64,000 bases of DNA from SXNM01 sp964586155. GTDB lineage: Bacteria > Myxococcota_A > UBA9042. The notes below the pieces were generated by a model. That model ran no database searches, had not been told where the DNA came from, and saw only the letters and a program-made list of their open reading frames with translations. Shown here piece after piece: positions 1 to 10,547 of this stretch (positions are counted from its first letter, which is position 1; the number at the start of each line of letters is the position of its first letter). The stretch is taken from positions 124,001-188,000 of the forward strand of contig CAZPHC010000008.1 of the NCBI GenBank assembly GCA_964586155.1. The letters are read 5' to 3'. The position numbers and the translations under genes are program-made.

Positions 1-546
1 GTTGGCGTCGGCGACCACGTCGAGCTCCAGGCCCGAGAGGGTCTTGACCTTGCCGGTCTTGACGTCCTTGGCCTCGACCTTGCCCTCGACGACGTGGAAC
101 GTCAGCACAGCGGTCAACTTGGCCTTGTTCTCGGGCTTGAGCAGCTCGTCGACGGTGCCAGCGGGCAGCTTGGCGAAGGCGTCGTCGGTCGGGGCGAAGA
201 CGGTGAACGGGCCGGCGCCGGCGAGCGCGCCGTCGAGGCCGGCGGCCTTGGCCGCCGCGAGCAGGGTCTTGAACGTGCCGGCGCCGGTTGCGACTTCGGC
301 GAGGTTGCCAGGGCCGGTCGCGGCGTCGCTGCCGCTGGCGTCGTCGCTGCTCGCGGTGTCGCTGCCGCTGGCGTCGTTGCTGCCGGCGTCGTTGCCGCTG
401 GCGTCGTTGCCGCTGGCGTCGTTGCCGCTGGCGGCGGTGTCGGTCGTCGTGGTCGTCGTGCTGTCGGTGTCGTCGCTGCCGCAACCGGCCAGCGCCACGC
501 TCAAGCTCAGCGCCACCAGGACGCCGCTCCAAGGCTTCATTCGCAT
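1..546 (-). CDS. Fasciclin-domain lipoprotein (3' end cut off by window edge)
   Basis: Only the first 182 codons are in the window; the C-terminus lies beyond base 1. The protein starts with a lipoprotein signal peptide ending in LAGCGS, followed by a low-complexity Asn/Asp/Ala/Ser linker with repeated SGNDA units. From about residue 75 comes a fasciclin (FAS1) domain, recognised by GPFTVFAPTDDAFAKLP and LTFHVVEGK. FAS1 domains are extracellular adhesion or carbohydrate/lipid-binding modules, so an outer-surface anchored protein is inferred. The start at 546 is preceded by GGAGG seven bases upstream; a second in-frame ATG lies at 540. The Ser/Asn/Asp linker is built from a short tandem DNA repeat (about 360-440), so its length may vary between strains. 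The family assignment is solid; the ligand is unknown. Confidence 0.88.
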   Translation of the reverse strand, partial: MRMKPWSGVLVALSLSVALAGCGSDDTDSTTTTTTDTAASGNDASGNDASGNDAGSNDASGSDTASSDDASGSDAATGPGNLAEVATGAGTFKTLLAAAKAAGLDGALAGAGPFTVFAPTDDAFAKLPAGTVDELLKPENKAKLTAVLTFHVVEGKVEAKDVKTGKVKTLSGLELDVVADAN

Positions 547-700
547 CTTCGTTCCTCCATCGCCCCGGGGCTCGGGGACGCAGAGGAGAGATGCGGGCAC
601 CGATGCCGCGAATCGTTGCGTGGCTGGAACAGTGTGTCCCACTGCGCGGCCCGCTCGACCGCGCATCTCGCGGGGCCGGGCTGCATCGGGGCCGTGTGGC

Positions 701-1754
<1,054 letters not shown>

Positions 1755-1762
<8 letters not shown>

Positions 1763-3353
1763 GGTCACGCTCCGAAGCGCCCGGCTCCACGGGCGTGCAG
1801 GGGTAGTCGAGGTGGCCGCGCACGCCCGCTTCGACCGCGGCCATCAGCGCCAGCACGATGTCCTCGCGGAAGGGCGGCGCGACGAGCTGCACGCCGACCG
1901 GCAAGCCGAAGCCCTCGACCTCGACCTGGGCGATCTGGCGCTCGATCTTCTCGCCGTGGCCGGTGTCCGGGCGCGCGGCGTCGACGTCCAGCCGCGAGAC
2001 CCGCGTCACGGGCGCGACGCCGGCGGGGAAGTTCAAGAACGTCCAGCGGAACGGGTTCGACAGCGAGAGCGTCATCTCGCCCGACTGGCCGTGCCCCATC
2101 GACGGGCACGAATGCGCCGGGCAGAGCACGGCGTCGAGGCCCAGCGCGCGCCAGGCGTCGAGCTCGGCGCGGCGCATGGCGGTGCGCTCGGCGGCGATGT
2201 CCCAGACCTCCATGACGCTCTTCTCGCCCAGGACCTCGAGCAGCCGCGCCAGCCGTTGCTCGCCGCGCATGGCCATCGCCCTGGCCGCCGCCCGGCGCAG
2301 CAGCGCCGGCATCTGCAGCGCCTTGGCCGAGGACTCGAGGTGCGCCGACCAGCGCTCGCCGCTGAGCACGCGGCGCATCGAGGCGCCGCCGTCGCCCGAG
2401 ATCGCGCCGAGCCAGAGGAAGACCAGATCGCCCGCGCCCACCGGCCGGTACGGGACCAGCGTCGCGCCCGCCTGCTCCAACGCCGCCTTGGCCAGCGCCA
2501 CCGCGCGCCGGTTCGACGGCGTCGGCGTCAAGAAGCCGTCGTCGTCGTAGACGCCGATCTTGAGGCCCCGCAGCGACACGGCCGCCGGATCGGGCGGCGC
2601 CAGCGGCGGCACCGCCGGGTCGACCAGGGCCTGGCGACGTGGGTCGATCGCCGCCATCAGCAGCGCGACGTCGGCCGCGCTGCGCGCCAACGGCCCCATC
2701 TGCGCCCGCACGATCTCCTGGCCCGGCACCGCGCCCTGGCTGCCGCGCACCGAGATGCGGTCGACCGTCGGCTTCAGGCCAAAAACGCCGCAGAAATGGG
2801 CCGGGATGCGGATCGACCCGCCGATGTCGGTGCCCATGCCGCACAGGCTCGAGCCCACCGCGACCGCCGCCGCCTCGCCGCCCGAGCTGCCGCCCGACGA
2901 GCGGCCGAGGTGCCAGGGGTTCGGCGTCCGGCCATGGATCGCGTTGTCGGTCTCTTGCGCCAGCAGCAGCTGCGGCACGTTGGTCTTGCCGAGCACCAAC
3001 GCACCCGCCGCGCGCAGGCTGGTCACCGTCACCGCGTCGACCGCCGCCGGTTTGCCGCGCCGCGCCAGCACGCCGAGCGTGGCGTCGCTGCCCTGGACGT
3101 CGATGTTCTCCTTGATCGACACCGGCAGTCCGGCCAGCGCCGGCAGCGCGTCACCGCGCGCCCGCGCCGCGTCGACCGCGCGAGCTTCGGCCATCAACTC
3201 CTCGTCGCGGGTCCAGACGAAGGCATGCACAGCCCGGTCGGTGGCCTCGCGGCGCGCGATCAGCGCCCGGCAGACCTCGACGCTGCTGATCTCGCGGGCG
3301 TTGAGCCCGGCCAGCACCTCGGTGGCGGTCCACGCCCAGAGCGGTCGGCTCAC
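1755..3353 (-). CDS. Amidase signature family hydrolase (FAAH-like)
   Basis: A 532-residue serine amidase with the Ser-cisSer-Lys triad of the amidase signature family: K81 in PVSIKEN, S156 in the GGSSGGE loop and the nucleophile S180 in GTDIGGSIR. The spacing (75 and 24 residues) is the same as in mammalian fatty acid amide hydrolase, and FCGVFGLKPT after the nucleophile also fits that branch. The substrate cannot be read from the sequence; fatty acid amides or other carboxamides are possible. No signal peptide is seen, so it is probably cytosolic. The start is GTG at 3351-3353, which overlaps the TGA of spermidine synthase as GTGA, a classical coupled arrangement. The frame stays open upstream across spermidine synthase, but that extension is only a shadow of the other gene. 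Confidence 0.9.
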
Positions 3354-4285
3354 AGCCCGTCCTGCGCCAGGCCGGCGCGGAAGAACGCCGGCTGGGCGAA
3401 CGCCGCGGCGTGGATCTCCGGCGTGTAGTACATCGTCGGCGGCAGCGCGGCGAAGCGCGCGGCGAAGCCCTCGGCGGCGGGCACGGCGAGGTCGCCGCCC
3501 TTGCGCGCCAGCGTCGCCGACCACGAGCCGGACGGGTACACGCACTGCGGGAAGAACAGCGTCCGGCAGTCGTCGAAGCCGACGGCGCGGGCGGTGCGGT
3601 GGACGTGGCGCAGCAGGTCCATGTGGAACAGCGGCGCCTCGCTCTGGCCGGCCATGATGCCGCCCGGCCGCAGCGCCTTGTGGCAGGCGGCGTAGAACTC
3701 CTCGGAGAAGAGCACCGCCGCCGGGCCGAGCGGGTCGCTGCCGTCGACCAGGATGACGTCGTAGCTCTCGGGCGCGGCGCGGCGCACCCACTCGATGCCG
3801 TCCTCGAAGTGGAACGCGGCGCGCGGATCGCCGTTGTCGCTGCACAGCTCGGGGAAGTAGATCTCCGACAGGCGCGTGACGTCCTCGTCGATCTCGACCT
3901 GCGTCGCGCGCTGCACCGTCTTGTGCCGCAGCACCTGCTGCATCGTGCCGCAGTCGCCGCCGCCGATGATCAGCACGTCCTTGGGCTCGGGGTGCGTGAA
4001 CAGCGCCGGATGCGACAGCATCTCGTGGTAGTAGAAGTTGTCGCGCGTGGTGACCATGACCAGGCCGTCGAGCGTCAGCAGGTTGCCGAAGCGCGCCGTC
4101 TCGAAGACCTCGACCTTCTGGAACGCCGACTGCTTCTCGGCCAGCTTGCGCTTGATCTGGAACGAGATCGCCGCGCCCTCGCCCACCCACTCTTCGGTGA
4201 ACCAGCCGTCGACCTGGCCGGCGATCGGCGGGGTCTCGCTGTCGGTGCCTGCGTTCTGGGCGAAGAAATCGGGCTTTTGCGCCAT
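3350..4285 (-). CDS. speE: Spermidine synthase family aminopropyltransferase
   Basis: Transfers an aminopropyl group from decarboxylated S-adenosylmethionine to putrescine in the cytosol. The 311-residue protein has the family landmarks: DNFYYHEML for substrate binding, IIGGGDCGTMQQVLRH for the nucleotide-binding Rossmann loop (GGGDC rather than the usual GGGDG), the acidic VEIDEDV strand, and VDGSDPLGPA carrying the catalytic aspartate. The start at ATG 4285 has AGGA six bases upstream; an open extension to 4408 has no comparable site. It is the first gene of a tight run with amidase and hemB (4 bp and 8 bp overlaps). The decarboxylase that would supply its substrate is not in the window. 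The 155 bp upstream contain two direct GGTTCGTGTCG repeats. Confidence 0.93.
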   Translation of the reverse strand: MAQKPDFFAQNAGTDSETPPIAGQVDGWFTEEWVGEGAAISFQIKRKLAEKQSAFQKVEVFETARFGNLLTLDGLVMVTTRDNFYYHEMLSHPALFTHPEPKDVLIIGGGDCGTMQQVLRHKTVQRATQVEIDEDVTRLSEIYFPELCSDNGDPRAAFHFEDGIEWVRRAAPESYDVILVDGSDPLGPAAVLFSEEFYAACHKALRPGGIMAGQSEAPLFHMDLLRHVHRTARAVGFDDCRTLFFPQCVYPSGSWSATLARKGGDLAVPAAEGFAARFAALPPTMYYTPEIHAAAFAQPAFFRAGLAQDGL

Positions 4286-4440
4286 CGTGCGTCCTGTTGC
4301 GCCCATCGGCGCGGGTCGGTTCGTGTCGGTTCGGTTCGTGTCGCGTTTCGGCGACGGCCGGCTGGCCGCTGCGGCGGCAAGGTAGACCAGGTGCAATCGT
4401 CGCTGCAAACCGCGGGGCGACGCGGCCGATGCGGGCTGGC

Positions 4441-6573
4441 TCAGCGCTTGAGCACGATGACCTGGGCGTAGTCCTTCCAGACCTGCACCTCGACGTCCAC
4501 CTCCCGCTCGACGATGCGCTTGCTCAGCTCCTTGGACAGCGCGCGTTGCAGCAGCTTGCGCAGCCCGGCCCGCGCCGACGCGTTGCTGTAGAGCGGGTCC
4601 TTGGTGTCGAGGGCGTCGACGTGCTTGCCCTCGTGCACGTTGACGCGGTCCTGGATCAGCACGTCGGCGGCGACCTTGATCTTGGCGCCGTTGCGGCCCT
4701 TGTGGTCCTCGGCGCCGAGGTGGGCGCGGTAGGTCAACAGCGGGCGCCGGCCCTCGGGGTCCTCGTCGAGCTTGCTACCCTCGTCGAGCTCGAAGCCGCC
4801 ACCGCGCACGGACGGCGCCGCCCCGTCCGGCGCACGCGGCGCGCCCAGCGGCTCGACCGTCGCGGCGCTCGGCAACGCCGGCGCGGCCGGGACCATCGCC
4901 GGCAGCGCCGTCACCGGCGGGTGCAGCTGGCGCTGGCGGACCATCCAGATGCCGCCGACGCCGAACACGACGGCCGCGAGCACCGCCCAGCCGATCCAGC
5001 CACTGCGCCGCGGCTGCACGCCCTCGCCGTCGCCAGCAGCGGGCGCCGAGGTGCCGCCGACGGCGACCGGGCGCCGGCCAGCAGCCACGACGGCGCCGGT
5101 CGGCTCGGGGTTGGCCGGCAGCCTCGGGCCCAGCGCCGGCGCGCTGGGCTGGCGCGCCGCGGTGGCCGGGCGTGCCGGCGCGGGCTCGGACGAGATGAAC
5201 GAAGGCGTCGACGCGCCCGATTGGTGCGCCCGCGGCGCTTGGCGCTGCTCTTGCCGCGGCTCTTGTCGTTGCACCTGGAGCGCGAGGCCGGCGTGGGGCG
5301 CCCGCGGTGGCACCAGCTGCACCGCGGCGGGCTCGATCGTCGAGATGACGCTGCCGTGATCGCCGTCGTCGAGGGGTTCGCCGTGGGCATCGCCGCGGTC
5401 GTGGTCGCCGCTGATCTGGCGGCCACGCGCAAACGGCACGCCGGACACGAGCGGCCCGACCTCGCCCAAGGGCGCGTGGCTGCCGAGGGTCTCGGCGTGC
5501 GATCCGGCGTCGTGGTCGTCGGGCAGCGGTCGGGCGCCGCTGCTGTGGCTTCGCCGCGGCGAGGTCGTCGTGCCGAAGCGCCGCGCTTGCTCCAGGGGCG
5601 CCTCGAGATCGGGCAGCTCCTCGCCCTGCAGCACGCGATCGAGCAACGCCAGGGTGATCCGCGCGGTCTGGGGCCGATCGTCGGGCCGCTTGGCCAGCAG
5701 CGCGTGGACCAGGCGCGCCAGGCCCGGCGGCGTCTCGGGCGCGTCGTCGGTCACCGGCGGCGCGATGCTGTGCATGTGCAGCGTCGCCAGGCGCATCAGC
5801 AGCGCCGACGGCGACGTGATCTCGGACGCGACGAACGGCGGGTGCCCGGTCAGCATCTCGTAGAGCATGCAGCCGACCGAGTAGAGGTCCGAGCGCGCGT
5901 CCGAGCTGCCGCCCCATTGCTCGGGCGCCATCGCATGCGGCGTGCCGATCGCGCCCTGGGTGCCGGCGCCGCTGCCCTCCAGCGAGCGGGCGACGCCAAA
6001 GTCCACGACCTTGACGAAGTCGTCGTCGCCGACCTGCTTGCAGATCAGGATGTTGGCCGGTTTGATGTCGCGGTGGACGATGCGCCGCGAGTGCTCGTGC
6101 GCCTCCCACAGCGCCATCAACACCTGGCGCGCGATGCGGCTGGCGCGGCGCCACTCGAGCCGGCGTTCGCGCTTGATCAGCGCCTGCAGCGACTCGCCCT
6201 CGAGGAACTCCATCACCAGGAACATCAGGTCGTCATCGGCGCCGAAGTCGAGCACGCGCACGGTGTTGGCGTGGCGCAGCGCGGCGGCGTTCTGGGCCTC
6301 GAGCGAGAAGCGCTTGATCGCGACCGGCCGGCTGGCGCGGTCGGGGATCATCACCTTGAGCGCGACCTCGCCGCCGGTCTCGATATGCCGCGCCCGGTAG
6401 ACCGAGCCCATACCGCCGGAGCCCAAGTGGGCCTCGATGCGATACTTCGCCGCCACGATGCGCCCCATCAGCGGATCGCTGGGCGCCAGGACCGCCTCGT
6501 CGAGCGTCACCAGCCCGTCGTTGGGGCACGTCAACTGCTCGGATCGATGGCCGCATTGGGGACAGACGCGCAT
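4441..6573 (-). CDS. Membrane-anchored Hanks-type serine/threonine protein kinase
   Basis: 710 residues in three parts. Residues 1-20 form a small Cys cluster (CPQCGH...TCPNDG) resembling a zinc ribbon. Residues about 43-310 are a complete kinase domain: glycine loop GSGGMGSVY, K73, catalytic HRD (D169) with KPAN, DFG (D191) and an APE-like AMAPEQW. A long Pro/Ala/Arg-rich linker follows, then one membrane helix at about 528-548 (WAVLAAVVFGVGGIWMV) and a roughly 190-residue C-terminal part of unrecognised fold. All catalytic residues are present, so it should be active; target and signal are unknown. The Cys tag recurs in the kinase at 15587. A TACAGT element at 6592-6597 on this strand could be its -10 box, but no convincing -35 was found. 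Confidence 0.93.
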   Translation of the reverse strand: MRVCPQCGHRSEQLTCPNDGLVTLDEAVLAPSDPLMGRIVAAKYRIEAHLGSGGMGSVYRARHIETGGEVALKVMIPDRASRPVAIKRFSLEAQNAAALRHANTVRVLDFGADDDLMFLVMEFLEGESLQALIKRERRLEWRRASRIARQVLMALWEAHEHSRRIVHRDIKPANILICKQVGDDDFVKVVDFGVARSLEGSGAGTQGAIGTPHAMAPEQWGGSSDARSDLYSVGCMLYEMLTGHPPFVASEITSPSALLMRLATLHMHSIAPPVTDDAPETPPGLARLVHALLAKRPDDRPQTARITLALLDRVLQGEELPDLEAPLEQARRFGTTTSPRRSHSSGARPLPDDHDAGSHAETLGSHAPLGEVGPLVSGVPFARGRQISGDHDRGDAHGEPLDDGDHGSVISTIEPAAVQLVPPRAPHAGLALQVQRQEPRQEQRQAPRAHQSGASTPSFISSEPAPARPATAARQPSAPALGPRLPANPEPTGAVVAAGRRPVAVGGTSAPAAGDGEGVQPRRSGWIGWAVLAAVVFGVGGIWMVRQRQLHPPVTALPAMVPAAPALPSAATVEPLGAPRAPDGAAPSVRGGGFELDEGSKLDEDPEGRRPLLTYRAHLGAEDHKGRNGAKIKVAADVLIQDRVNVHEGKHVDALDTKDPLYSNASARAGLRKLLQRALSKELSKRIVEREVDVEVQVWKDYAQVIVLKR

Positions 6574-6778
6574 GCGCGGGGACTGTAGCAGGTTCGCCGA
6601 TGTGCGCTAGCTGCGTGGGCAGGTTCCGCCGGCTCGTCGCGCGATCAGGGCCGCAATGCCGCAGCGGTCGCTTGACCTCGCCGAGACGGCTCCGGCACCG
6701 TCCGGTCGTGGGGCGCGGGGCCTCGCCGGGTCGCGTCATCGTCGCGGGCCAGCCCCGCGACCGCTGCGAGGGTGGGCG

Positions 6779-8599
6779 ATGGTGGAACGACCTGGTCGAT
6801 CGGTGTCGAGGCTGCCGCTGCTGCTGGCCCTCTGGCTCGCGCTGGGGGGCACCGCCTGCAGCGAGGACGTCGAGCCGGCCACCAAGGTCGTCGCCCTCAC
6901 CGCCGAGGAGCTGCTCGACCCCGAGGCCTGCCGTGGCTGCCACAAGAAGCACTACGACGAGTGGGCCGGCTCGATGCACGCCTACGCGGCCGAAGATCCG
7001 GTCTTCCTGGCGATGAACCAGCGCGGCCAGCGCGAAACCAAGGGCGCGCTCGGCGACTTCTGCGTGCAATGCCACGCGCCGATGGCGCTCGAGCGCGGCG
7101 CCACCAAGGACGGCCTCAACCTCGCGCAGGTGCCCAAGAAGCTGCGCGGCGTCACCTGCGTCACCTGCCACACCGTCACCGAGGTCCAGGGCGACCACAA
7201 CGCGCCGCTGGTCCGCGCCGACGACGGCGTGATGCGTGGCCCGATCGCAGACCCTGTCGTCAACCCCGCGCACAAGATGGCCTACAGCGCCCTGCTCGAC
7301 GGCGGCACGCCCGCGTCGTCCACGCTCTGTGGCTCCTGCCACGACGTCGTGACGCCCAACGGCGTGGCCCTCGAGCGGACCTTCGCCGAGTGGAAGCAGA
7401 CGCTTTTTGCCGCCGACGACGCCGGCCAGTTCAACTCGTGCGGCGGCTGCCACATGCACACCGCGCCCGGCAACGCCGGCGACGCACCGGGTGCTGCAGA
7501 CCGGATCATCCACGATCACGGCTTCCCCGGCGTCGACGTCGCCCTGACCGACTTCCCGGGCAAGGCGATCCAGCGGGCCCATATCCAGGACGACCTCGAC
7601 TCGACCGTCGTCGCCCAGCTCTGCGTCGCGGTCACCGCCACCGGGCCGACCGAGGTCGAGGTGACGCTGCAGAACGTCGCCGCCGGCCACAGCTTCCCGT
7701 CCGGGGCGGCCCACGACCGCCGCGCCTGGGTCGAGCTGATCGCGCGCAAGGCCGGCCAGGTCGTCTACCAGAGCGGCGTCGTCGGCGAGGACCAGGCGGT
7801 CGCCGAGCTCGACGATCCGGACCTCTGGCTGCTGCGCGACCGTGTCTTTGACGCCAAGTACAAGGACGTCCACATGTTCTGGGACATCGAGAAGCTCGTC
7901 AGCGAGCTGCTGCCCGGGCCGCCCAAGGGCACGGCCGCCGGCGCGTCCGGCGCCGACACGCGCCGCAGCCGCGTCTACACCTTGCCGACGGCGCCGGACG
8001 AGATCGCGATGCGCGTGCGCTTGCGGCCGATGGGACTCGACGTCCTGCACGACCTCGAGGCCAGCGGCGACCTCGATCCGATCCACCGCAAGGCCATGCC
8101 GACCTTTGACCTCAAGGGCACGACCCTGCTCTGGCGCGCCGATCTGGCCGTGTCCAAGCCCAACGCCAAGGGCGGCAGCTCGCTCTGCGTGCCGTCGCTG
8201 GTCGTCACTGGCGCCGACGATCCGCTGGCCGGCGCCGAGCCCTACCATGCCAACCTCGCAAAACCGGGCAAATCGCAGCAGGTCGTGTTCACCCTGGTCA
8301 TGGCCGAGCCCGAGCCGCCGTCGATCGGCAGCAACCATTGGACGGTCGACGTGCACGACAACGAGGGCAAGCCGCTGACCGGGCTCAAGCTCAGCGCCGC
8401 GACCTGGATGCCGCTGCACGCCCACGGCTCGCCGATCGTCGCCACCAGCGTCGAGCAGGGGGCCGGCCGCTACCGCGTCTCGCCGGTCGAGCTGTTCATG
8501 CCCGGGCTGTGGGAGATCACGCTCAGCGCCCAGGGCGGCGAGATCCCTGGCGTCATCGTCGACGACAAGGCAGTGTTCCGCTTCGGCGTCGTGCAATGA
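6779..8599 (+). CDS. Five-haem c-type cytochrome lipoprotein
   Basis: A 606-residue exported protein with a lipoprotein signal peptide (hydrophobic LPLLLALWLALGG, then TACS). Five CxxCH haem-binding motifs lie in the N-terminal half: CRGCH, CVQCH, CVTCH, CGSCH and CGGCH. This resembles the cytochrome c554-type multihaem family. The C-terminal half has no haem motif but contains NVAAGHSFPSGAAHDRRAWVEL, typical of the beta-rich region that follows such haem domains. A periplasmic or outer-membrane electron-transfer role is inferred; the redox partner is unknown. The start at 6779 is preceded by GAGGGTGGG and gives a clean signal peptide. An in-frame ATG at 6656 would place a long basic stretch before it. 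The next gene, 86 bp downstream on the same strand, is also haem-binding. Confidence 0.9.
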   Translation: MVERPGRSVSRLPLLLALWLALGGTACSEDVEPATKVVALTAEELLDPEACRGCHKKHYDEWAGSMHAYAAEDPVFLAMNQRGQRETKGALGDFCVQCHAPMALERGATKDGLNLAQVPKKLRGVTCVTCHTVTEVQGDHNAPLVRADDGVMRGPIADPVVNPAHKMAYSALLDGGTPASSTLCGSCHDVVTPNGVALERTFAEWKQTLFAADDAGQFNSCGGCHMHTAPGNAGDAPGAADRIIHDHGFPGVDVALTDFPGKAIQRAHIQDDLDSTVVAQLCVAVTATGPTEVEVTLQNVAAGHSFPSGAAHDRRAWVELIARKAGQVVYQSGVVGEDQAVAELDDPDLWLLRDRVFDAKYKDVHMFWDIEKLVSELLPGPPKGTAAGASGADTRRSRVYTLPTAPDEIAMRVRLRPMGLDVLHDLEASGDLDPIHRKAMPTFDLKGTTLLWRADLAVSKPNAKGGSSLCVPSLVVTGADDPLAGAEPYHANLAKPGKSQQVVFTLVMAEPEPPSIGSNHWTVDVHDNEGKPLTGLKLSAATWMPLHAHGSPIVATSVEQGAGRYRVSPVELFMPGLWEITLSAQGGEIPGVIVDDKAVFRFGVVQ

Positions 8600-8685
8600 C
8601 GTGGTCGGTGGCGGATCGACCGTCGGCAGCGACGGCGGACGGGTGTGCGGCGGGCACGCCTCACGGCGGGCTTCTGGGGGCGGCG

Positions 8686-9681
8686 ATGAGCGTTCAGACG
8701 AGGCGGCGCGTGTGCGTCAGGGGTTGGATCGGCGGGCTGATCGGCCTGGTGTCGGTCCTGGCCGGATGTGGTTCGAGCGCAGGCGGCGCTGGCACGCTCG
8801 GGGCCGGCTCCGACGCGGCCACCGACGTCACGACGGCGAGCGACACGACCTCTGCGGCGGACTCGGTCACTGGCGGTGACAGCGCAGACGCCGCCGCCAG
8901 CTGCAGCTCGGCCGACCAGCTCGAGCTCTACGCCCGGCGCATCAAGCCGCTGGTCGACGGCTCGCAGCCCTCGTCGTGCAACCAATGCCACCTCTCGGGC
9001 GTCGACCTCGGCATGTACGTGCAGTCCGACCCGTGCCAGACGATGGCCTGCCTCGCCAAGCAGGGCATGGTCGACTTCGCCTCGCCCAAGGACTCGAAGA
9101 TCCTCGCCCAGATCAAGATGGCCAAGCCGCAGTCGTCGCTGATCACCCAAGCGGTCATCGACGCCGAATACCAGGGCTTCCTCGAGTGGATCACCTTCGC
9201 CAGCACCTGCATGGACCAGACCTGCGGCCCGATCAGCGAGGCGTGCAAGAGCCCCAGCGACGCCATCGGCACCACCGGCGGCGCCAAGGAGCTGCTCGGC
9301 GGCTGCACCGAGGCGGCGCTCGGCGAGCTGTTCCGCACCAAGATCTATGCCCAGCGTGGCCGCTGCAGCCCGTGCCACCTCGCGCCGGGCTCGACCGAGT
9401 GGCCGACGACGCATTTCTTCGACACGTCGTTCAGCCAGGGCGACGGCCAGGAGGCCGAGTTCAAGGCGGCGCTCTACTCGATGTACAACATCATCGGCAT
9501 CGGCGCGCTCAACCTCGAGCAGCCCGAGAAGAGCATCCTGCTGCTCAACCCGCTCGATCCCAAGTACGGCGGCCTGCCCCACGCCGGCCACATCAAGTTC
9601 GCCAGCAAGCAAGACAAGACCTACCTCGCCTTTCTGTCGTGGATCCAGGCGTACGCCGACTGCAAGACCAAGGCGCCCTGA
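8686..9681 (+). CDS. Two-haem c-type cytochrome-like lipoprotein
   Basis: 331 residues with a lipoprotein signal peptide (VSVLAGCGSS) and an Ala/Asp/Thr-rich spacer. The mature part has two CxxCH motifs, CNQCH near residue 103 and CSPCH near residue 227, each followed by a similar segment, which suggests an internal duplication of a one-haem unit. Several further cysteines could form disulphides. The late motif LLLNPLDPKYGGLPHAGHIKF resembles the distal part of other haem-binding domains in predicted surface proteins of myxobacteria. Likely periplasmic or surface electron transfer together with the five-haem protein just upstream; the genes are probably co-transcribed. The start at 8686 follows a G-rich stretch (GGGGGCGGCG). 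The exact family is not recognised. Confidence 0.8.
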   Translation: MSVQTRRRVCVRGWIGGLIGLVSVLAGCGSSAGGAGTLGAGSDAATDVTTASDTTSAADSVTGGDSADAAASCSSADQLELYARRIKPLVDGSQPSSCNQCHLSGVDLGMYVQSDPCQTMACLAKQGMVDFASPKDSKILAQIKMAKPQSSLITQAVIDAEYQGFLEWITFASTCMDQTCGPISEACKSPSDAIGTTGGAKELLGGCTEAALGELFRTKIYAQRGRCSPCHLAPGSTEWPTTHFFDTSFSQGDGQEAEFKAALYSMYNIIGIGALNLEQPEKSILLLNPLDPKYGGLPHAGHIKFASKQDKTYLAFLSWIQAYADCKTKAP

Positions 9682-9735
9682 GCGCGCTGAGCGTGCTGAG
9701 CGTTCCAGGCGTCCTGCGGTCCCCGGCCCGCCCGG

Positions 9736-10236
9736 CTACGAGCCCTTGAGGAAGCGCTCGCTGCCGTCGCCGTAGCGCTCGAGCTTCCACACCGGCAGGT
9801 CGGCCTTGATCTGCTCGACGATGGCGCGGCAGGCGGCGAAGGCCACGACGCGGTGCGGGCTGCTGACGTGCACCGCCAGGCTGACGTCGCCCGGCACCAT
9901 CTCGCCGATGCCGTGTTGCACCACGACCGCCACGTCGCGCAGCGCGGCAGGCGGTAGCTCGTCGGCTTGGTCGCCAGCGGTCGCCAGGCCATGCAGCGTG
10001 CCGTCCTCGGCAGTCGCCGCGACCCGCTCTGCGATCTGACGCAGCACCCGCTCGGCCATCGGCACGTAGCATTCGTAGCGCAACGAGCGCACCGCGCGGC
10101 CGGCGTGGTGGTCGCGGACCACGCCCAAGAAGCTCGCGATCGCGCCGTGATCGCGGTCGATCAGCGCGCCCGGGCCGAGCTCGTCGCCTCGCAGCGGCCG
10201 GTCCAGCACCGCGCTCTGGCAGGTCCGCAGCGCCAT
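9736..10236 (-). CDS. moaE: Molybdopterin synthase catalytic subunit
   Basis: The 166-residue protein is the large subunit of molybdopterin synthase, which with thiocarboxylated MoaD inserts two sulphurs into precursor Z. Family landmarks are GAIASFLGVVRDH followed by LRYECYVPMAE near the N-terminus, then HGIGEMVPGDVSLAVHV, SPHRVVAFAACRAIVEQIK and the PVWKLE lysine near the active site. MoaD lies three bases upstream, so the two subunits are very probably co-translated. No other molybdenum cofactor gene is in the window. ATG 10236 is the natural start and matches the family length. The gene converges on the two-haem cytochrome gene across a 54 bp gap. Confidence 0.94.
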   Translation of the reverse strand: MALRTCQSAVLDRPLRGDELGPGALIDRDHGAIASFLGVVRDHHAGRAVRSLRYECYVPMAERVLRQIAERVAATAEDGTLHGLATAGDQADELPPAALRDVAVVVQHGIGEMVPGDVSLAVHVSSPHRVVAFAACRAIVEQIKADLPVWKLERYGDGSERFLKGS

Positions 10237-10239
10237 GGC

Positions 10240-10488
10240 CTAGCCTCCTGACACCGGCGGGATCAGCGCCAGCTCGTCGCCGTCGGCCAACTGCAGCGTC
10301 GAGCCCGCGAACTCGAGGTTGTGGGCGATGCGGCACGCTGGCAGCACCCGTTCGAGCGCCGGGTGCCGCTGCACCAGCAGCGCCCGCAGCTCCGCGGCGC
10401 TCAACGCGGCCGGCAGCTGCAGCGGCTCGTCGGCGCAGCCGGCCGGGTCGCGGGCGTGGGCGAAGTAGCGCATGGTCACGGTCGGCAT
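10240..10488 (-). CDS. moaD: Molybdopterin synthase sulphur-carrier subunit
   Basis: An 82-residue ubiquitin-like protein ending in the diagnostic Gly-Gly (PPVSGG), whose C-terminus is adenylated and thiocarboxylated before it delivers sulphur to MoaE. MRYFAHARDPAG at the start and LADGDELALIPPVSGG at the end match MoaD. The start ATG 10488 has AGGAG eight bases upstream. The frame stays open further upstream, but that part overlaps the DedA gene and is a shadow. MoaE follows after three bases; the DedA gene ends 59 bp upstream on the same strand. Confidence 0.93.
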   Translation of the reverse strand: MPTVTMRYFAHARDPAGCADEPLQLPAALSAAELRALLVQRHPALERVLPACRIAHNLEFAGSTLQLADGDELALIPPVSGG

Positions 10489-10547
10489 CGGCTCGGCTCC
10501 TGAGGCGCGGTTTCGTCGCGGCGCGGACCACGCCGCTGGCGGCGACA

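Noticed and set aside
3354..4190. N-terminal extension of the amidase by about 280 codons
   Set aside because: That part is a shadow of spermidine synthase; the GTGA overlap gives a natural start at 3353 and the right family length.
9682..9735. Terminator between the two-haem cytochrome and moaE
   Set aside because: There is a run of GAGCG-type repeats but no stable hairpin followed by a T-run on either strand.
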